A stretch of 64,000 nt of DNA from Hyaloperonospora brassicae (lineage: Eukaryota > Oomycota > Peronosporomycetes > Peronosporales > Peronosporaceae), in the NCBI GenBank assembly GCA_947650285.1, contig CANTFL010001244.1, positions 496,001 through 560,000 of the forward strand, read 5' to 3'. The position numbers and the translations under genes were made by a program. The notes beneath the pieces were generated by a model, which did no database searches, was not told where the DNA came from, and saw only the letters and a program-made list of their open reading frames with translations. Shown piece by piece: positions 21,737 to 32,161 of the stretch (position 1 is its first letter; each line of letters starts with the position of its first letter).

Positions 21737-23475
21737 GTGTGTGTGTGCGACGAAGTTTCACAAAAGTAGCGCTTGGGTAGTCACAACTTGCAGTCTATTT
21801 TCTGTATCACGAAAAGAGCTGTCTACTTTCTGTATCACTTAACGGGCTTTCTATTTCATATCATATTATTTGATGCACGCGACTGCGTGCGGTGCGACGC
21901 AGTCAGGCAGATTTTACTGGACTGTATCGTTCCTGATGAATGATTTGCTGCTCGAGTACGTGTAAGCCGATGGGAGGAGCACGCAAGTAGCAGCAGCAGC
22001 ATGGCAGGTGTCTTTTTTTGGTAGACAGTGTGAGGGCTAGCGCACACAAAGTGCTTTGTTGTTCACACGTGCTTGAGGCACTTTGCATGCAAATTGATGT
22101 TGCAACGACCTCGAGGCTGTCGTCACATGTGATTGCTCGTATGTGGTTTTGTCATCGTGAAGTCTTCTGCCACATCGCAAGGGGTTAGCAGTGTTAGTCT
22201 AGGGGCAGCGTTGGTTCTTGTGTGATCGAAACAGGTACAAGTGCAGTTGCAAACGGGTGCGTTTGCCCCATTCGACGCTACGGACAGATAAGAAGGATCA
22301 GTCCTTGTGCCCAACGTGGCAAACCCTTGACACCATACGTGGGCTTATTGGTATCAAGTCAGCTATCGACACATTCGAACACGCTCGCCGCCGACCTTGA
22401 AATCTTGGAGCTCTTGTCAGTACTAATGACACACATACCCTCATGGAGGTTCTGACCTCCTTCAAACTTTACTACGTTGCCTTCTTTATAACCCTCTCGT
22501 ACTTCTGCGCAAAGCAATTGAGTAGTTACGGACATGTTGCTACCAGCAGCATCTTTTGTACACAAGCATTGGATTCCTTGCATGGCACTGTTTGCAACGT
22601 ATCGTAGGTACTGCGTAGAAAACCGGACGGCTAGCGTACGATACGCATTTTTGAGCTGAGACCTATCGAATTCGTTTCTTGCGCTCCTTTTGCATGTATG
22701 AATTTGTAAACCCTGTCGCGATCTCCATTCGGAAAGCATCATCGTGCGCTTGACCAACTGCCTGGTCTTGCTACCGTGTTGCCTAATTATATACGCAAGC
22801 GAGCATGCAGTCAACTGTCACCATTGGCGAAACACGAATGGGAAAACGTGGTCAATTCGCCATGGTCGCTGCGAGATGTCACGTATCAAGAATTGCATGC
22901 AGGGGTACAGCCGCATCTTATAGATCCTAGCGACAGCTTGCTTCTATCTCTTGATCGAGCAGCAACTGAACTGTAAGGCCATCATGTCAAGTCGTTGCAT
23001 AGTAGCCACCGACTTCGTGTGCATTTGTTCCCGAGCGGTGAGCCGTTTGACTGACACGATCGATATTACTGTTGCTTCATTCTACGGCATCGAGAAGGTG
23101 CAGCCACCATCACGCCACCGAAAGTCGCAAGTTTACATATATGGAGGAAGCACTGCGTGGTCCTTGTCTTGGTCGATATCTGCCTTGGACTGTCATGCGC
23201 GCATACAATACGTAGGAACCTAATCGCTTACCGCACTGTTCGATCAGTTGGTTATGAACTGCTTTTACTCCCCAAATCCCCCACTCTTTATGGAATCGCG
23301 GGTACATCCGACACACACGCATGTCCTGGCAGCTATCACGAAATTTGCAACATATCCTCTCCCGCATACCGATACCACCTCTTAGGCGTAATACAACGAA
23401 ATAAGTTTTATTCAATCTCACCCTCAGCCGTTCAATTCACCCCCACGCTCGTCCTAAGCTCGAAAAGCTCAATCA
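21737..23475. other. intergenic stretch, possible coding remnants
   Basis: No intact gene. A 151-codon minus-strand frame at 22359-22814 contains a protein-like middle (FDRSQLKNAYRTLAVRF, LRYVANSAMQG) but no recognisable domain, and could be a remnant. The interval includes the promoters of the divergent SPT3-like and SSU72 genes at its two ends. Confidence 0.35.
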
Positions 23476-24361
23476 ATGCATCGACCGGCCGACCTCACGC
23501 CACCTGCGCGTCCCATGTTCGCGATGCTGTGCGCCAACAACGTGAACCGCAGCACCGAAGCGCACGACCACTTGCACGCCGCGGGCCTCCGCGTGTGCTC
23601 CTTCGGCGCCGGCAATCGCGTGCGCTTCCCCGGCCCGTCGCGCGACGACCCGCGCATCTACGAGTTCTCGACGCCCTACGCGACGATGCACAGAGAGCTC
23701 CAGCGCGAGAACGGCGAGCTGTGCGTGTGGCGTGCGTGTCGATCGATGCAGTCAGCACATGGCTACATTGGTGCTTGCACTTGCACTTGTGTGGGGGATT
23801 CGAAGCGCGTCGTTGCTATGGTCGGTGCACACTGATTGGAGCCATACATGTGTCCCTACTGCAGGTTCACGCGAAACGGAGTGCTCGCGATGCTCGAGCG
23901 CGACATGCTGACCAAGACATGTCCCCAGCGGTGGCAGGACCTCAGTGTGAAGGAACTGCAGGCACTGGACGTGGTGCTCTGCTTTGACGACCGCATCTTT
24001 GAGATCGTGCTGGAAGACCTGCAGCTTCGAGGAGCTGCCGGAGGTCCTGGCGGACCCGGGAACGAGCCCACGACAGTCTGGCGACCGCTCCACGTGCTCT
24101 GTCTCGACACAAAAGACACACCCGAGCACGCGAAAACGGGTGGCCAATTGGCACTGGAGCTCTGCCAAGCGGTACGTCGTTGGTGTCTTCAGCTGCCAAA
24201 TAAAAAAGCTGGTGTGCGGGTGATTAGTTGACTATGGCGTCGTTGTTGTCACGTTGTAGATTGACGGCCTGAACAGCCTCGACGACGACATCGTGGATGT
24301 CATTCTGGACTTTGAGAGTCGAAAAGACGTGCACTTGCTCTACTCACTGATGCACGTGTAG
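23476..24361 (+). CDS. SSU72: RNA polymerase II CTD phosphatase SSU72 (3 exons)
   Basis: Exons 23476-23720, 23865-24171 and 24260-24361 give 217 residues, close to the usual size. The N-terminus carries the low-molecular-weight phosphatase P-loop CANNVNRS (C-x5-R-S) within MFAMLCANNVNRSTEAHDHL. Then come the family blocks VCSFGAGNRVRFPGPSRDDP and IYEFSTPYATMHREL, NGVLAMLERD, RWQDL, ALDVVLCFDDRIFEIVLEDL with the catalytic-loop Asp region, and a C-terminal SLDDDIVDVILDFESRKDVH. SSU72 dephosphorylates Ser5/Ser7 of the RNA polymerase II C-terminal domain and works in 3'-end processing and gene looping in the nucleus. A Gly/Pro-rich loop (RGAAGGPGGPGNEP) is inserted before the final fold half, which the animal protein lacks. 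First intron donor GTGCGT, second GTACGT. Confidence 0.92.
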
Positions 24362-27300
24362 CATTCGGAGCAAAGCTGAACATGGCATGTATGGTCTGGT
24401 GGATTACACGCTTTGGTAGCTTCACTTTTTCCACTAGTCGATGATCGATTGACGTGTCTTGGCTTGTTGACTCCATCCATCGAAGCCAAAACGCGTCGGT
24501 GAAGGCGCACTGGACAATGTACGTCGCCGAAATGGTGATAATCGTCCATGGTACTCAACTTGTCATCGTGATCGACTTGGCACTGAGACGTTGACGTCGG
24601 AACAAGCGATTGTCGTCGTTGATGCCGTGGAACTTAACGAAATACAGGACAATCGCACCGCTGTTTGCGCTATACGTGAGCATCTCCACTTTGCTGTTGA
24701 CTTCAATAGCCTCTTCGATCTGAACGCCGATCGCTATTTTGCTCCAGAAGATTCAGACTGTTAACACCATCTCCGCTCTCGACGTCGTCACTCAGTTCAT
24801 ATACGTTGTAGACGGAAAAGCCATCAGTGACACGGGATGAGGCCTCTACTGCCGCAAAGACTGCTTCACAAGGCTGGTGGCTAGGACGCAGTTGGGTGAC
24901 AATGGGTACCGTATGCCGTGCTGAATTCATGAAGTTCAAGGTAGTCGAAAACCAGTTTACGTTGTAGCATATACGCTTCCAGTGAATCGTCCGAGAAGTC
25001 AGAGTGCAAGACCGACGCTGTGCCCTTCCATCAGGTCTTAAAAACTGTCCGTGGATTTGACCACTTCCGTGATACAGATAGCAGCCCCTGCGCCCAGCAC
25101 AGCCACTTCTCAGTGGCGCATCAGTCGTGCACAGACATGTGTCAGTCTTGTTGGGCATCCCAAAAGTCGGATCGTGGTTCGAGCAGCACTGCGACTATCG
25201 GATACCCGCTGTTGTTGGTAATAGCGCTGCAGTATCGTCATCGCGGGACGGCTCAGTTGAGACTGGTACTCGTCTTCGACATGGCAAATACTTACGCCTG
25301 CAGTGGTCGGGGTCTCCACAACGACAACTTCTGCGATTCGGACGGTCGTAATGCTTCTCGCTTTCACCTCAAATCAACTGCTGTCTCGCTCTCGTTTGCC
25401 TTTGGTATCTCGAGCAAAGTAGTGCTGTCGCCAACGGCCAACTTAAGGATACGAGAAAAGCAGACAACTCGGTCCCAGCGCAATCTCATCCCATCCACCA
25501 CCGGCACGTCGATACGATTGAAGCGACCAAATAATGGACTAGCAAGACCGGCGTTCACACATGCGTCTCTCGTTTTGCCGTACCGGCCTCTGGCGTTCGT
25601 CACGGCGAATGCTGTAGCTCGTGCGCTGAGCTTGGCATACTGGACCCGCCTTCGCCGCACTCCGTATTTGCTGCTTCAGGGCTCTATGAGTAGACGTGCA
25701 GTTCGGTACTACGGATACTGCTCCACTCGTCGATGCAGCACATGCCACGACCTGCCAGCATCAAAGCACCAGCATCCAGTCACCGCCGTCCTGCACAGCT
25801 TACAAGTCCGATCAGCACTCGCCGTGTGGATGTATGTCGTGAGAGCCGAGCAGAGACTTAGTTCAGCAGTGGAACGGAGAAACTGCGCCTGTGTCTGGGT
25901 CGCCTACCAGCAGCATACGTGGTTCGCCTCGCGTCTTCGCGCTAGACTCATTAGCATACGAGACTTCATTAATCACTGTGAGCACCACACGCACCGGAGC
26001 AACCGCTGGAGGTCAGCGTGCTACTGGCATTGCAAGAAAGAAGCGAAAGCCGCTTAGCACGTGAGCACCCATCGCCTCGTCATCGTCATTTTCATCGTGG
26101 AGCTGTTGGAGTTGATGGGTGGGTGGCATGAGGAATCAGTGGGCGCTTATAGCGCCGCGTGATAGCATATCGAGTTCTGCAGCACCGTCAACAATGCCCG
26201 CGTCAGAATCCGTCATCGCTTTCTATCGACTTTCGCTCCTCACCTCTGCGTCCTCAAACTTCTTTCCCTGCATCAACTCCGTCATACTCTTAGCAGCGGT
26301 AGCAGTCAGTACCAGCAGTAGCAGTCAGTGCTCAAGTGTCTCGTTCCCAGACTTTGTTGCCCCCGTAGCCACGCTCCATTGCCCGTAGAGGTGACGCGCC
26401 TGTCAGCTTCGCCCTGTGCTCTTTTTCCTCCTCCTCCTCCATCCATCCACAAGCAGCAGTAACAATCCGTTGAAGCCAACGACTGCTGCATGCCCTACGT
26501 GAAGCCATTTCTCCCCCTCCTATTGCCTCCTTGCAACCGCTCAAAGCGTGTTTTTCTAGCTCAAGTCGTAGTGCCGTTGAACACGCCTGTTGATCGGTCG
26601 AGAAACAAAGCCAACGCTCGGTACATTTTACTTTTACTGCTGCCATCATTTCCAGTGTGCAATACGACCAATTTCTACAGCACTTGACTAACACTATGTA
26701 GCCGTATGCAGCGCCAGCCGCGTGTGAGTCAGTCGAGTACGACCAAGTGCATTGTCAGTCGAGCACGATGCAGTATCATCATTGCACCTATTGTAGTAGA
26801 CTACGTGTCGACGTGGTCGAACACGTAGGAAGGCTTGCAGTACCATGAGCAAATGATTATGTGCTACTTGGCCAAGCGTGAAGGCGAAAACTTGCACTCA
26901 CACGCATTTGCAGACCTATCGCTTGCTATTGATGATACCGACACCACCGTCTACATTTTCGTGCTACTGTTCGTGCAGAACTTTCGGCAGCATGCAGAGC
27001 AGTGGTTGCACTGCGTCAGATCCTATAAAGCCTTGGCTAGCATCAGTACCGGCTGTCATAATTGGTCGGAGGTTCAACTCTTCGATGCAGGACTACTTCG
27101 CAACTACTGCAGCAACAGATTCAACGTCACCAGTGTACCTTTCGCTGTAGAGCCGTCTTAACCGAAAGTTCAGAAAGTTGTCTTCTACTGCTCAAGTACG
27201 CGCTACAAATGACAAGGGACATTCGATCACAGTGAGGTTACGGCGTCTAAACCAGCCGAAGATGAAGACTCGCCGCCTCCTTGCGAGCGTGCAATTCGAT

Positions 27301-28063
27301 GTAGTTGTCAACCGTCTGTGCTCTTTCTGTCCCTGTCAGCAAGAAAGACGTTCAGAATGTGTTTGCCATTTTAGTCATCACAGCCATTTGCACCCGATAG
27401 GTGGCACGAATTGGCCCTATGATTTTTTATACAGATTCACTAGCCTAAGAGGCGGCAGCCTTGACTCACACGTGCCGAAGGTATCCATTGATATCCGGCT
27501 CCCAAATACGACAGGCAGGCGGAGCTGTCGTGTTTGGGAGCCGGATGTCTAATGGGTGCCTGACATGCCTACCGAAGCAGCAGAAAAGTGGTAGAAACCA
27601 TAGCGAAGGCGAGGCAAAGGTGCCGTAGGTTGTACTGTGCGTCGACGCGATTGGCCATCGAAGCGTAAGACAGCCTGAGGCGGGGACGAAACCTTATGTT
27701 TCCAAGCAAAAGCGAGGGCTTCGTACCCGTCTGGTCCTCACAACGAAGGCGAGTAACCTTATCGCATTGCCGCAGTGAAAGACTCCGATGTGGTATAGTT
27801 GTATCTCAGCGGGTGGCAAAAAGGTCTGGATTGACTGTTGATGACTTCAGTTATCAACATAGGATTTTTTCATTGTAAGTCTCTATACGATGCAGTGCTC
27901 ATGGTGGTTGAAACGCTGGCACACGGACCTCTAAACATCATGGAGTCAATACCGATCCTTATGTTTACGTAGAATGGTCATGGCCAGCACAACAGAATGG
28001 TGTCGCACTTGGTGCATATCAATCCAGCGTGCTTCTACCAATTGCAGAGATATCGCTACCCCT
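24362..28063. other. gene-poor region with decayed coding fragments
   Basis: No intact gene. Minus-strand open stretches near 24703-25158, 25110-25367 and 25364-25660 read like degraded protein (for example IDVPVVDGMRLRWDRVVCFS) but are broken and unrecognised. The 345-codon plus-strand frame at 25020-26057 is probably their shadow. CT-rich and Ser-codon-rich stretches occur near 26280-26470. A strong isolated hairpin is listed separately. Confidence 0.4.
27493..27546. repeat. isolated long hairpin (22-bp arms, 10-nt loop)
   Basis: Arms 27493-27514 and 27525-27546 are inverted repeats of 22 bp with a single mismatch that becomes a G-U pair in plus-strand RNA; the loop is GCAGGCGGAG. The size fits a small-RNA precursor or a residual terminal inverted-repeat element, but no other signal supports either. 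Confidence 0.75.
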
Positions 28064-28640
28064 GTGTAGCGGAGCTACCTTAGCTCCTGTGCTAGAGGAA
28101 GACTTCAAGGCATAAACAGCCTCTCAGTTCTACGGAACTGAGTTAACGACTAAAAGTGTATATCGTTTAAGGAACTGCGTTCGACTCAAGAGTCACACAA
28201 TGTCGTATAGCTGTGTAGTCCTTGTTCAAGGGACGAGTAATTCAGAGAATCGCACGGCATCGAGAGCCTAAACTCGTATGCCTTGTAAAGGCTTCTTACT
28301 CTTAGTATTTGGAGCGCAAGTCGTAGGAAGGCAGGGAGCGCTACAAGATAATGAGAAAAAGTGAACTTTATTTTGTTTTGTATCAAATAAACACGCTACC
28401 TAGAGCATCCCTCATCTAGACCTCTTGGTCCTAATTTAGCACTAGTAGAGGATTTTTAATCCGGTGGCTGACACGCGTCAGCCCCCACAAACGGATAACG
28501 ACTTACCGAAAGTAAGATCGAGGGATATTCTGTGTGGTGTAAATCACACAACTTAACCGGTTAATAACCGACGTACAACCCCAATCGATTCTGAGCCATT
28601 CGTTTCGAATGACCTTCTGGCATTGACAAGTTGCCCGAAG
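28064..28640. mobile_element. probable LTR-like fragment, rich in short inverted repeats
   Basis: The stretch opens GTGTAGCGGAGCTACC, which resembles the TGTAAC...GTTAC hairpin that begins both complete retrotransposon LTRs in this window. It then shows a run of short inverted repeats: GGAGCT/AGCTCC, GACTC/GAGTC, GGATT/AATCC, GGCTGAC/GTCAGCC, CTTAC/GTAAG, TGTGTG/CACACA, ATTCG/CGAAT. The density is similar to that of the two LTR elements. No partner LTR or coding part was found, so a solo or truncated LTR of a related family is the best guess; its borders are uncertain. Confidence 0.35.
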
Positions 28641-28672
28641 TGTCATTCGTCAATTTGCTCCGTCCCGGCAAG

Positions 28673-28990
28673 ATGCGTCTTGACTACTCGATCCTGTTCT
28701 TGACAGCTGTCTGCAACCCCGTTCAATCAACTTTGCCTGTTGGTCCCCGAGTGAGCACGGACGCTTTCCCTCTTCCGTCGTTGGGTCGCTCGTCAGCGGT
28801 AGAGGTGCATCGATTTCTACGTCAGCGCGAGGACCTCGAATCAAGAGGCATCGAGAGATTTGCGGAGTCCATTGGTAAAGCTCTGGAAACCGAAAGTCAA
28901 GAAGTCCACTTTGGTCTTTTCAAGGCACTGAAAGAGGCGCAGCTCAAGTATAATGACTTGTTTGATTGGCTGTCAGGCAATAGGGCATGA
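28673..28990 (+). CDS. candidate secreted RXLR-type effector
   Basis: A 105-residue frame from the ATG at 28673 (an upstream in-frame ATG at 28631 would spoil the signal peptide). It begins MRLDYSILFLTAVC, a typical hydrophobic secretion signal with a likely cleavage near residue 20-22. RFLR stands at residues 47-50 and an acidic dEER-like stretch follows at 51-58. The C-terminal part is a helical segment including KALKEAQLKYNDLFDWL, reminiscent of WY-domain helices. Such proteins are secreted by oomycetes and translocated into plant cells; the specific host target cannot be inferred. Its placement in the repeat-rich, gene-poor part of the window is typical for this class. The stop at 28990 may be premature, because another frame continues with similar helical character (next entry). 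Confidence 0.6.
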   Translation: MRLDYSILFLTAVCNPVQSTLPVGPRVSTDAFPLPSLGRSSAVEVHRFLRQREDLESRGIERFAESIGKALETESQEVHFGLFKALKEAQLKYNDLFDWLSGNRA

Positions 28991-29101
28991 CACCAAACTT
29001 GCCACAGCTTTCCGCACGTACCTTATGGATGAGAATTCTGCCGGAACGAGTGCTGCCAAACCGACAACCGACTATCTCAACGATTGGTACCGTAGTTATT
29101 A
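28991..29101 (+). pseudogene. out-of-frame continuation of the RXLR candidate
   Basis: Directly after the effector stop, the neighbouring frame reads as a plausible C-terminal helix (with TKLATAFRTYLMDEN and DYLNDWYRSY) to a TAA at about 29099. It looks like the original end of the effector, split off by a one-base change near 28975-28990; alternatively the shorter protein is the real product. Confidence 0.4.
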
Positions 29102-29546
29102 AACCAGTAGCTAGATTTTTCTTGAATAAATCTACCGATCAGTGCCGAACGTCTTGCGTTGCTCCTATGTAAGTATGTATGTTGACGATGTTCTCATTGA
29201 AAAGGTAGCGCGTATAGTTGGTGCGCTCTCTATTATCTTGTCTACAGAGCTTAACCTTTGACTGCCTTCGTTTTGGATTGAATATGCCGAATTTGTCATT
29301 GAATGCGTGTAATGTGATTGCTTCATGTTGAGCCAGGAACGCCCTGTTTGGGTTTAAAAACATATATGTTTGAAGTCCCGCAGTTATCTTAGCGAATATT
29401 GGGACCCTAACATAATGGTTAATATACATACTTATGTCTATTTGCAAGGTCCTTCCCTAGGTGTTATCGCTTGAGTGTCCAAATCACACGTTCCACCGGG
29501 TTCGTCTTCGAGTCGCGCAAGGGCAAACAGTTAGCATACATGGACG
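29102..29546. other. AT-rich intergenic stretch, nothing identified
   Basis: Markedly more AT-rich than the gene-dense arms, with no open frame that looks coding and no clear repeat. Confidence 0.4.
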
Positions 29547-30440
29547 GTGCTAGACAAAGCAGATTTGCTGTGGTGCAAGGTAACACTCATGGAAGAGTTA
29601 TTGATACATTTCGACAAACAACGGAAAAGCGCTGACGAAGAAACATTGACATACACAACAACCCCATCATCCGAAGTCAATGGAAAGAATTACGAACTGG
29701 TGAGTATTGTATCCTCCTCTTGTTTGGCGGTAAATGAATCTCATCCATACTCTCCCCATCATCTCTTAATTGATTTGACGATCGCATTTGGTGCTGCTGC
29801 TGTTGTTGTTGTACAGTAACGATCAGCAGTCGTTTCCATTCACTTAATCGGAAGCTTTAGCAGCACATCATCAACAAAAACGAGCTGATAAGTCCCACAA
29901 CAAACAGGATAGCACTACACACACACCATCTCGAGCCGTAAACGCCAAGCATCCCAAATGGGTGTATAAATATATCGAGCACTTGATTCGGTCCTCTGGA
30001 CAAATATTCTTAAATTGAAAAGCAAGGAAGGTCCAGAGATGGCCCCCCTCTATCTTTGTTGTAAAACTTATATGCTGTATACCTACAAATATTGATGATT
30101 AGCCGTTACTATTGTGCGTCATTGCAGGATCTTGTTGTCGAGCAAATCGGTCTAATGAGCCATTTCGAGCAACATGTCGTCAACTGCTGCCGAATACACA
30201 GCAGGTACACTATTTCCAATTGATAAAATTGTCTGATGCTTTGTAAAACTTACAGGATGTTGCATTGACTATTATGGCGACAGAACAGACCCACTGCTTA
30301 ACGGCGTTGATATCGGTCAAATCGAGAATTTTGACCGTGAAAATACGGTGATTGACAAGATGCGTGCGTGAGAGATTTCACAACCGAATGAACCCGAGCT
30401 TGCATCATTCCTAAGGCATATGAAAATGCATTCGGCAATC
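29547..30440 (+). pseudogene. fragments of an unrecognised intron-containing gene, next to the LTR insertion
   Basis: A plus-strand segment at 29547-29700 (VTLMEELLIHFDKQRKSADE) ends at a good donor (GTGAGT). A second short exon-like piece at about 30129-30202 (DLVVEQIGLMSHFEQHVVNC) lies between CAG and GTACAC. A third at about 30255-30370 (DRTDPLLNGVDIGQIENFD) follows a further AG. Together they look like exons of one gene on the plus strand, but I could not close the phases and do not recognise the family. Retrotransposon copy 1 begins 85 bp further on. Confidence 0.35.
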
Positions 30441-30519
30441 ACGAAAATGAAACACCCAACCGCGCAGAGTACACGCCTCATTTGTGTACTGACCGCCCTT
30501 GACTTGTTGTTCGAATAGT

Positions 30520-30524
30520 TGTAG
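30520..30524. repeat. target-site duplication TGTAG, left of copy 1
   Basis: TGTAG directly abuts the LTR start and is repeated at 38498-38502 directly after the right LTR, the usual 5-bp duplication of LTR element insertion. Confidence 0.9.
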
Positions 30525-30912
30525 TGTAACGGGGCAGCCCGTTACATGATATTGTCACTTAAGGAAAGTGACAATAAAGAATATAAGATGGATATTCTTT
30601 AAACAATATCACCAAAGTGGTGATATTGAAGGGTCGACCAAAGGGTCTGTTCATTGGTTGATATCGTGATGATATCAACCCACCAATCGCCGCAAGACGC
30701 GCGCAATGAGTGGTGACGAGACGTCACCATACATGCAGTTATATTAGTATGATTGAATTAAGTCAAACGAAGAGACAGTAGTTTAAAGACTTAATTTATT
30801 AATATAACAGTTCTACTTTTACCCTACCTACGCTTCCTCGCTTTCCTTGTGTACGTCCGTCGGGGCACCCAAATCCCTTGCGTTAAGTTACGCAAGGGTG
30901 TGCCCCGTTACA
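30525..30912 (+). repeat. 5' LTR of copy 1
   Basis: Begins TGTAACGGGGC and ends CCCCGTTACA, the same as the right LTR at 38110-38497. It is densely self-complementary: GTAACGGG/CCCGTTAC, ATTGTCACT/AGTGACAAT, AAAGAATAT/ATATTCTTT, CAATATCACC/GGTGATATTG and GGTTGATATC/GATATCAACC follow one another in the first 160 bp. Confidence 0.92.
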
Positions 30913-30930
30913 CCTGGTAGCACTTTGTAG
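30913..30930 (+). other. putative primer-binding site of copy 1
   Basis: CCTGGTAGCACTTTGTAG follows the LTR; after a 2-nt spacer, TGGTAGCA fits the 3' end of a tRNA finishing GCUACCA, as in initiator Met tRNA. Complementarity beyond 8 nt cannot be judged here. The same sequence adjoins the 5' LTR of copy 2. Confidence 0.5.
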
Positions 30931-30956
30931 TCCTTCCAAGGACCACATCATCCAAC

Positions 30957-32111
30957 ATGAACATGTTGGATGAAGAAGACACCTTTCACGCCACGCGTGA
31001 AGGGTTTACCCATTTGAGTGACATCGAATGGGGTGCGGTAGAACGAATGAGTTCTACCGTAGGCGAACTCGTCGTCAGCACCATGTTGGAGTCTCTAGAC
31101 AGAGACCAACAACATGCTGCTATCGCCAAGTTCATTCACAATGAACTTGCTCTCGAGAGGGAGAAAGTAGCCTTGCTTCACCAGCAAGGCTCTCAACAGG
31201 CCGAGCAGTTGAGAGAACTCGGTGCTCAACAGACGGAGCTGTTGAGACAGCAGCAATTCCATGCTGCTGTGGGCGGGACGGCGCATGCGCGTCGTCCCGA
31301 AGTGATGAAAGTCGACATCTCCAAGTACAGTGGAGTCCCGGAGGACTCCCTGTTACTATGGTTTGTCGAACTCGACAGAGCCCTAAGGGCTCGTCGCGTC
31401 GAAGATGAGCAAATGAAACTCACATTTGCTCAGACCCACTTGGCAGGGCGTGCCAAAACTTGGTCCCTGGGACTCGAGAGTAGCGACCCAAATGTGTTTA
31501 GGTCGCTAGATGACTTCAAGTCCCGGCTCAGACAAACGTTTGAGCCGCCACGTGCTGAGTTCAGGGCTCGTTCAGAGCTCCTGAAACTCAAGCAGGGTAA
31601 GCGTGATGTGCACGCTTACGCACAACATATACGACTCCTTGCGAGTAGTATAACTGCAAACCCAGTTCATGAACACACGTTGATTACGGTGTTCATGCAA
31701 GGGCTCGCAGAAGGGCCCGTCAGGAGCCACCTGTTCCGCCTTGAGCTGAATACGCTTGAAGAAGCGATATCAGCCGCGGAACAGGAAGACTTTAGCATGA
31801 GACAGGCTCATGCTAGCTCAAACTCTTACCGTCCACCGAGACGACAAGAGATCGGAGGTCCAGAACCAATGGACCTCTGTTATGTTGAGAGCGAGAGACC
31901 TCGCTCTACAAACAACAAGCGATTGCAGAGGTGCAATCGCTGTCAGAAGTTAGGGCACTACGCATACGAGTGTAGTGCTCCGCGCCCAGTACCAAACAGT
32001 ACTGAGCGAAATGGACGACCATTCGCCAGAAAGGGCAATGGGCGTGGGTCCAGCGCTGTTGCGAAGCCGCAACAGCGAGACGGGCCATCAAAAAATGGTC
32101 GGGGTCAGTAG
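30957..32111 (+). CDS. gag: Gag polyprotein with CCHC zinc knuckle (copy 1)
   Basis: Intact 384-residue frame starting MNMLDEEDTFHATREG. The central part (about residues 120-270) is the retrotransposon gag capsid-like domain, with FVELDRALRARR, KLTFAQTHLAGRAKTW, RLRQTFEPPRAEF and LLKLKQGKRDVHAYAQHIRL. A CCHC knuckle, CNRCQKLGHYAYEC, sits at about residues 326-339, followed by an Arg/Lys/Gly-rich tail for nucleic-acid binding. Gag forms the virus-like particle and packages the element RNA. Its ATG lies in a perfect 12-bp-arm inverted repeat (30948-30973). Pol follows in another frame 50 bp after the gag stop, so pol expression needs frameshifting or separate initiation. Confidence 0.92.
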   Translation: MNMLDEEDTFHATREGFTHLSDIEWGAVERMSSTVGELVVSTMLESLDRDQQHAAIAKFIHNELALEREKVALLHQQGSQQAEQLRELGAQQTELLRQQQFHAAVGGTAHARRPEVMKVDISKYSGVPEDSLLLWFVELDRALRARRVEDEQMKLTFAQTHLAGRAKTWSLGLESSDPNVFRSLDDFKSRLRQTFEPPRAEFRARSELLKLKQGKRDVHAYAQHIRLLASSITANPVHEHTLITVFMQGLAEGPVRSHLFRLELNTLEEAISAAEQEDFSMRQAHASSNSYRPPRRQEIGGPEPMDLCYVESERPRSTNNKRLQRCNRCQKLGHYAYECSAPRPVPNSTERNGRPFARKGNGRGSSAVAKPQQRDGPSKNGRGQ

Positions 32112-32161
32112 GGGCGGAGCGCCCTACTGATCCAGCAACCTCAAGAGAATTTGCAAACCTC

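Noticed and set aside
25020..26057. 345-codon plus-strand open frame
   Set aside because: No recognisable domain and unnatural composition; the opposite strand has equally convincing scraps. Treated as a shadow in decayed sequence.
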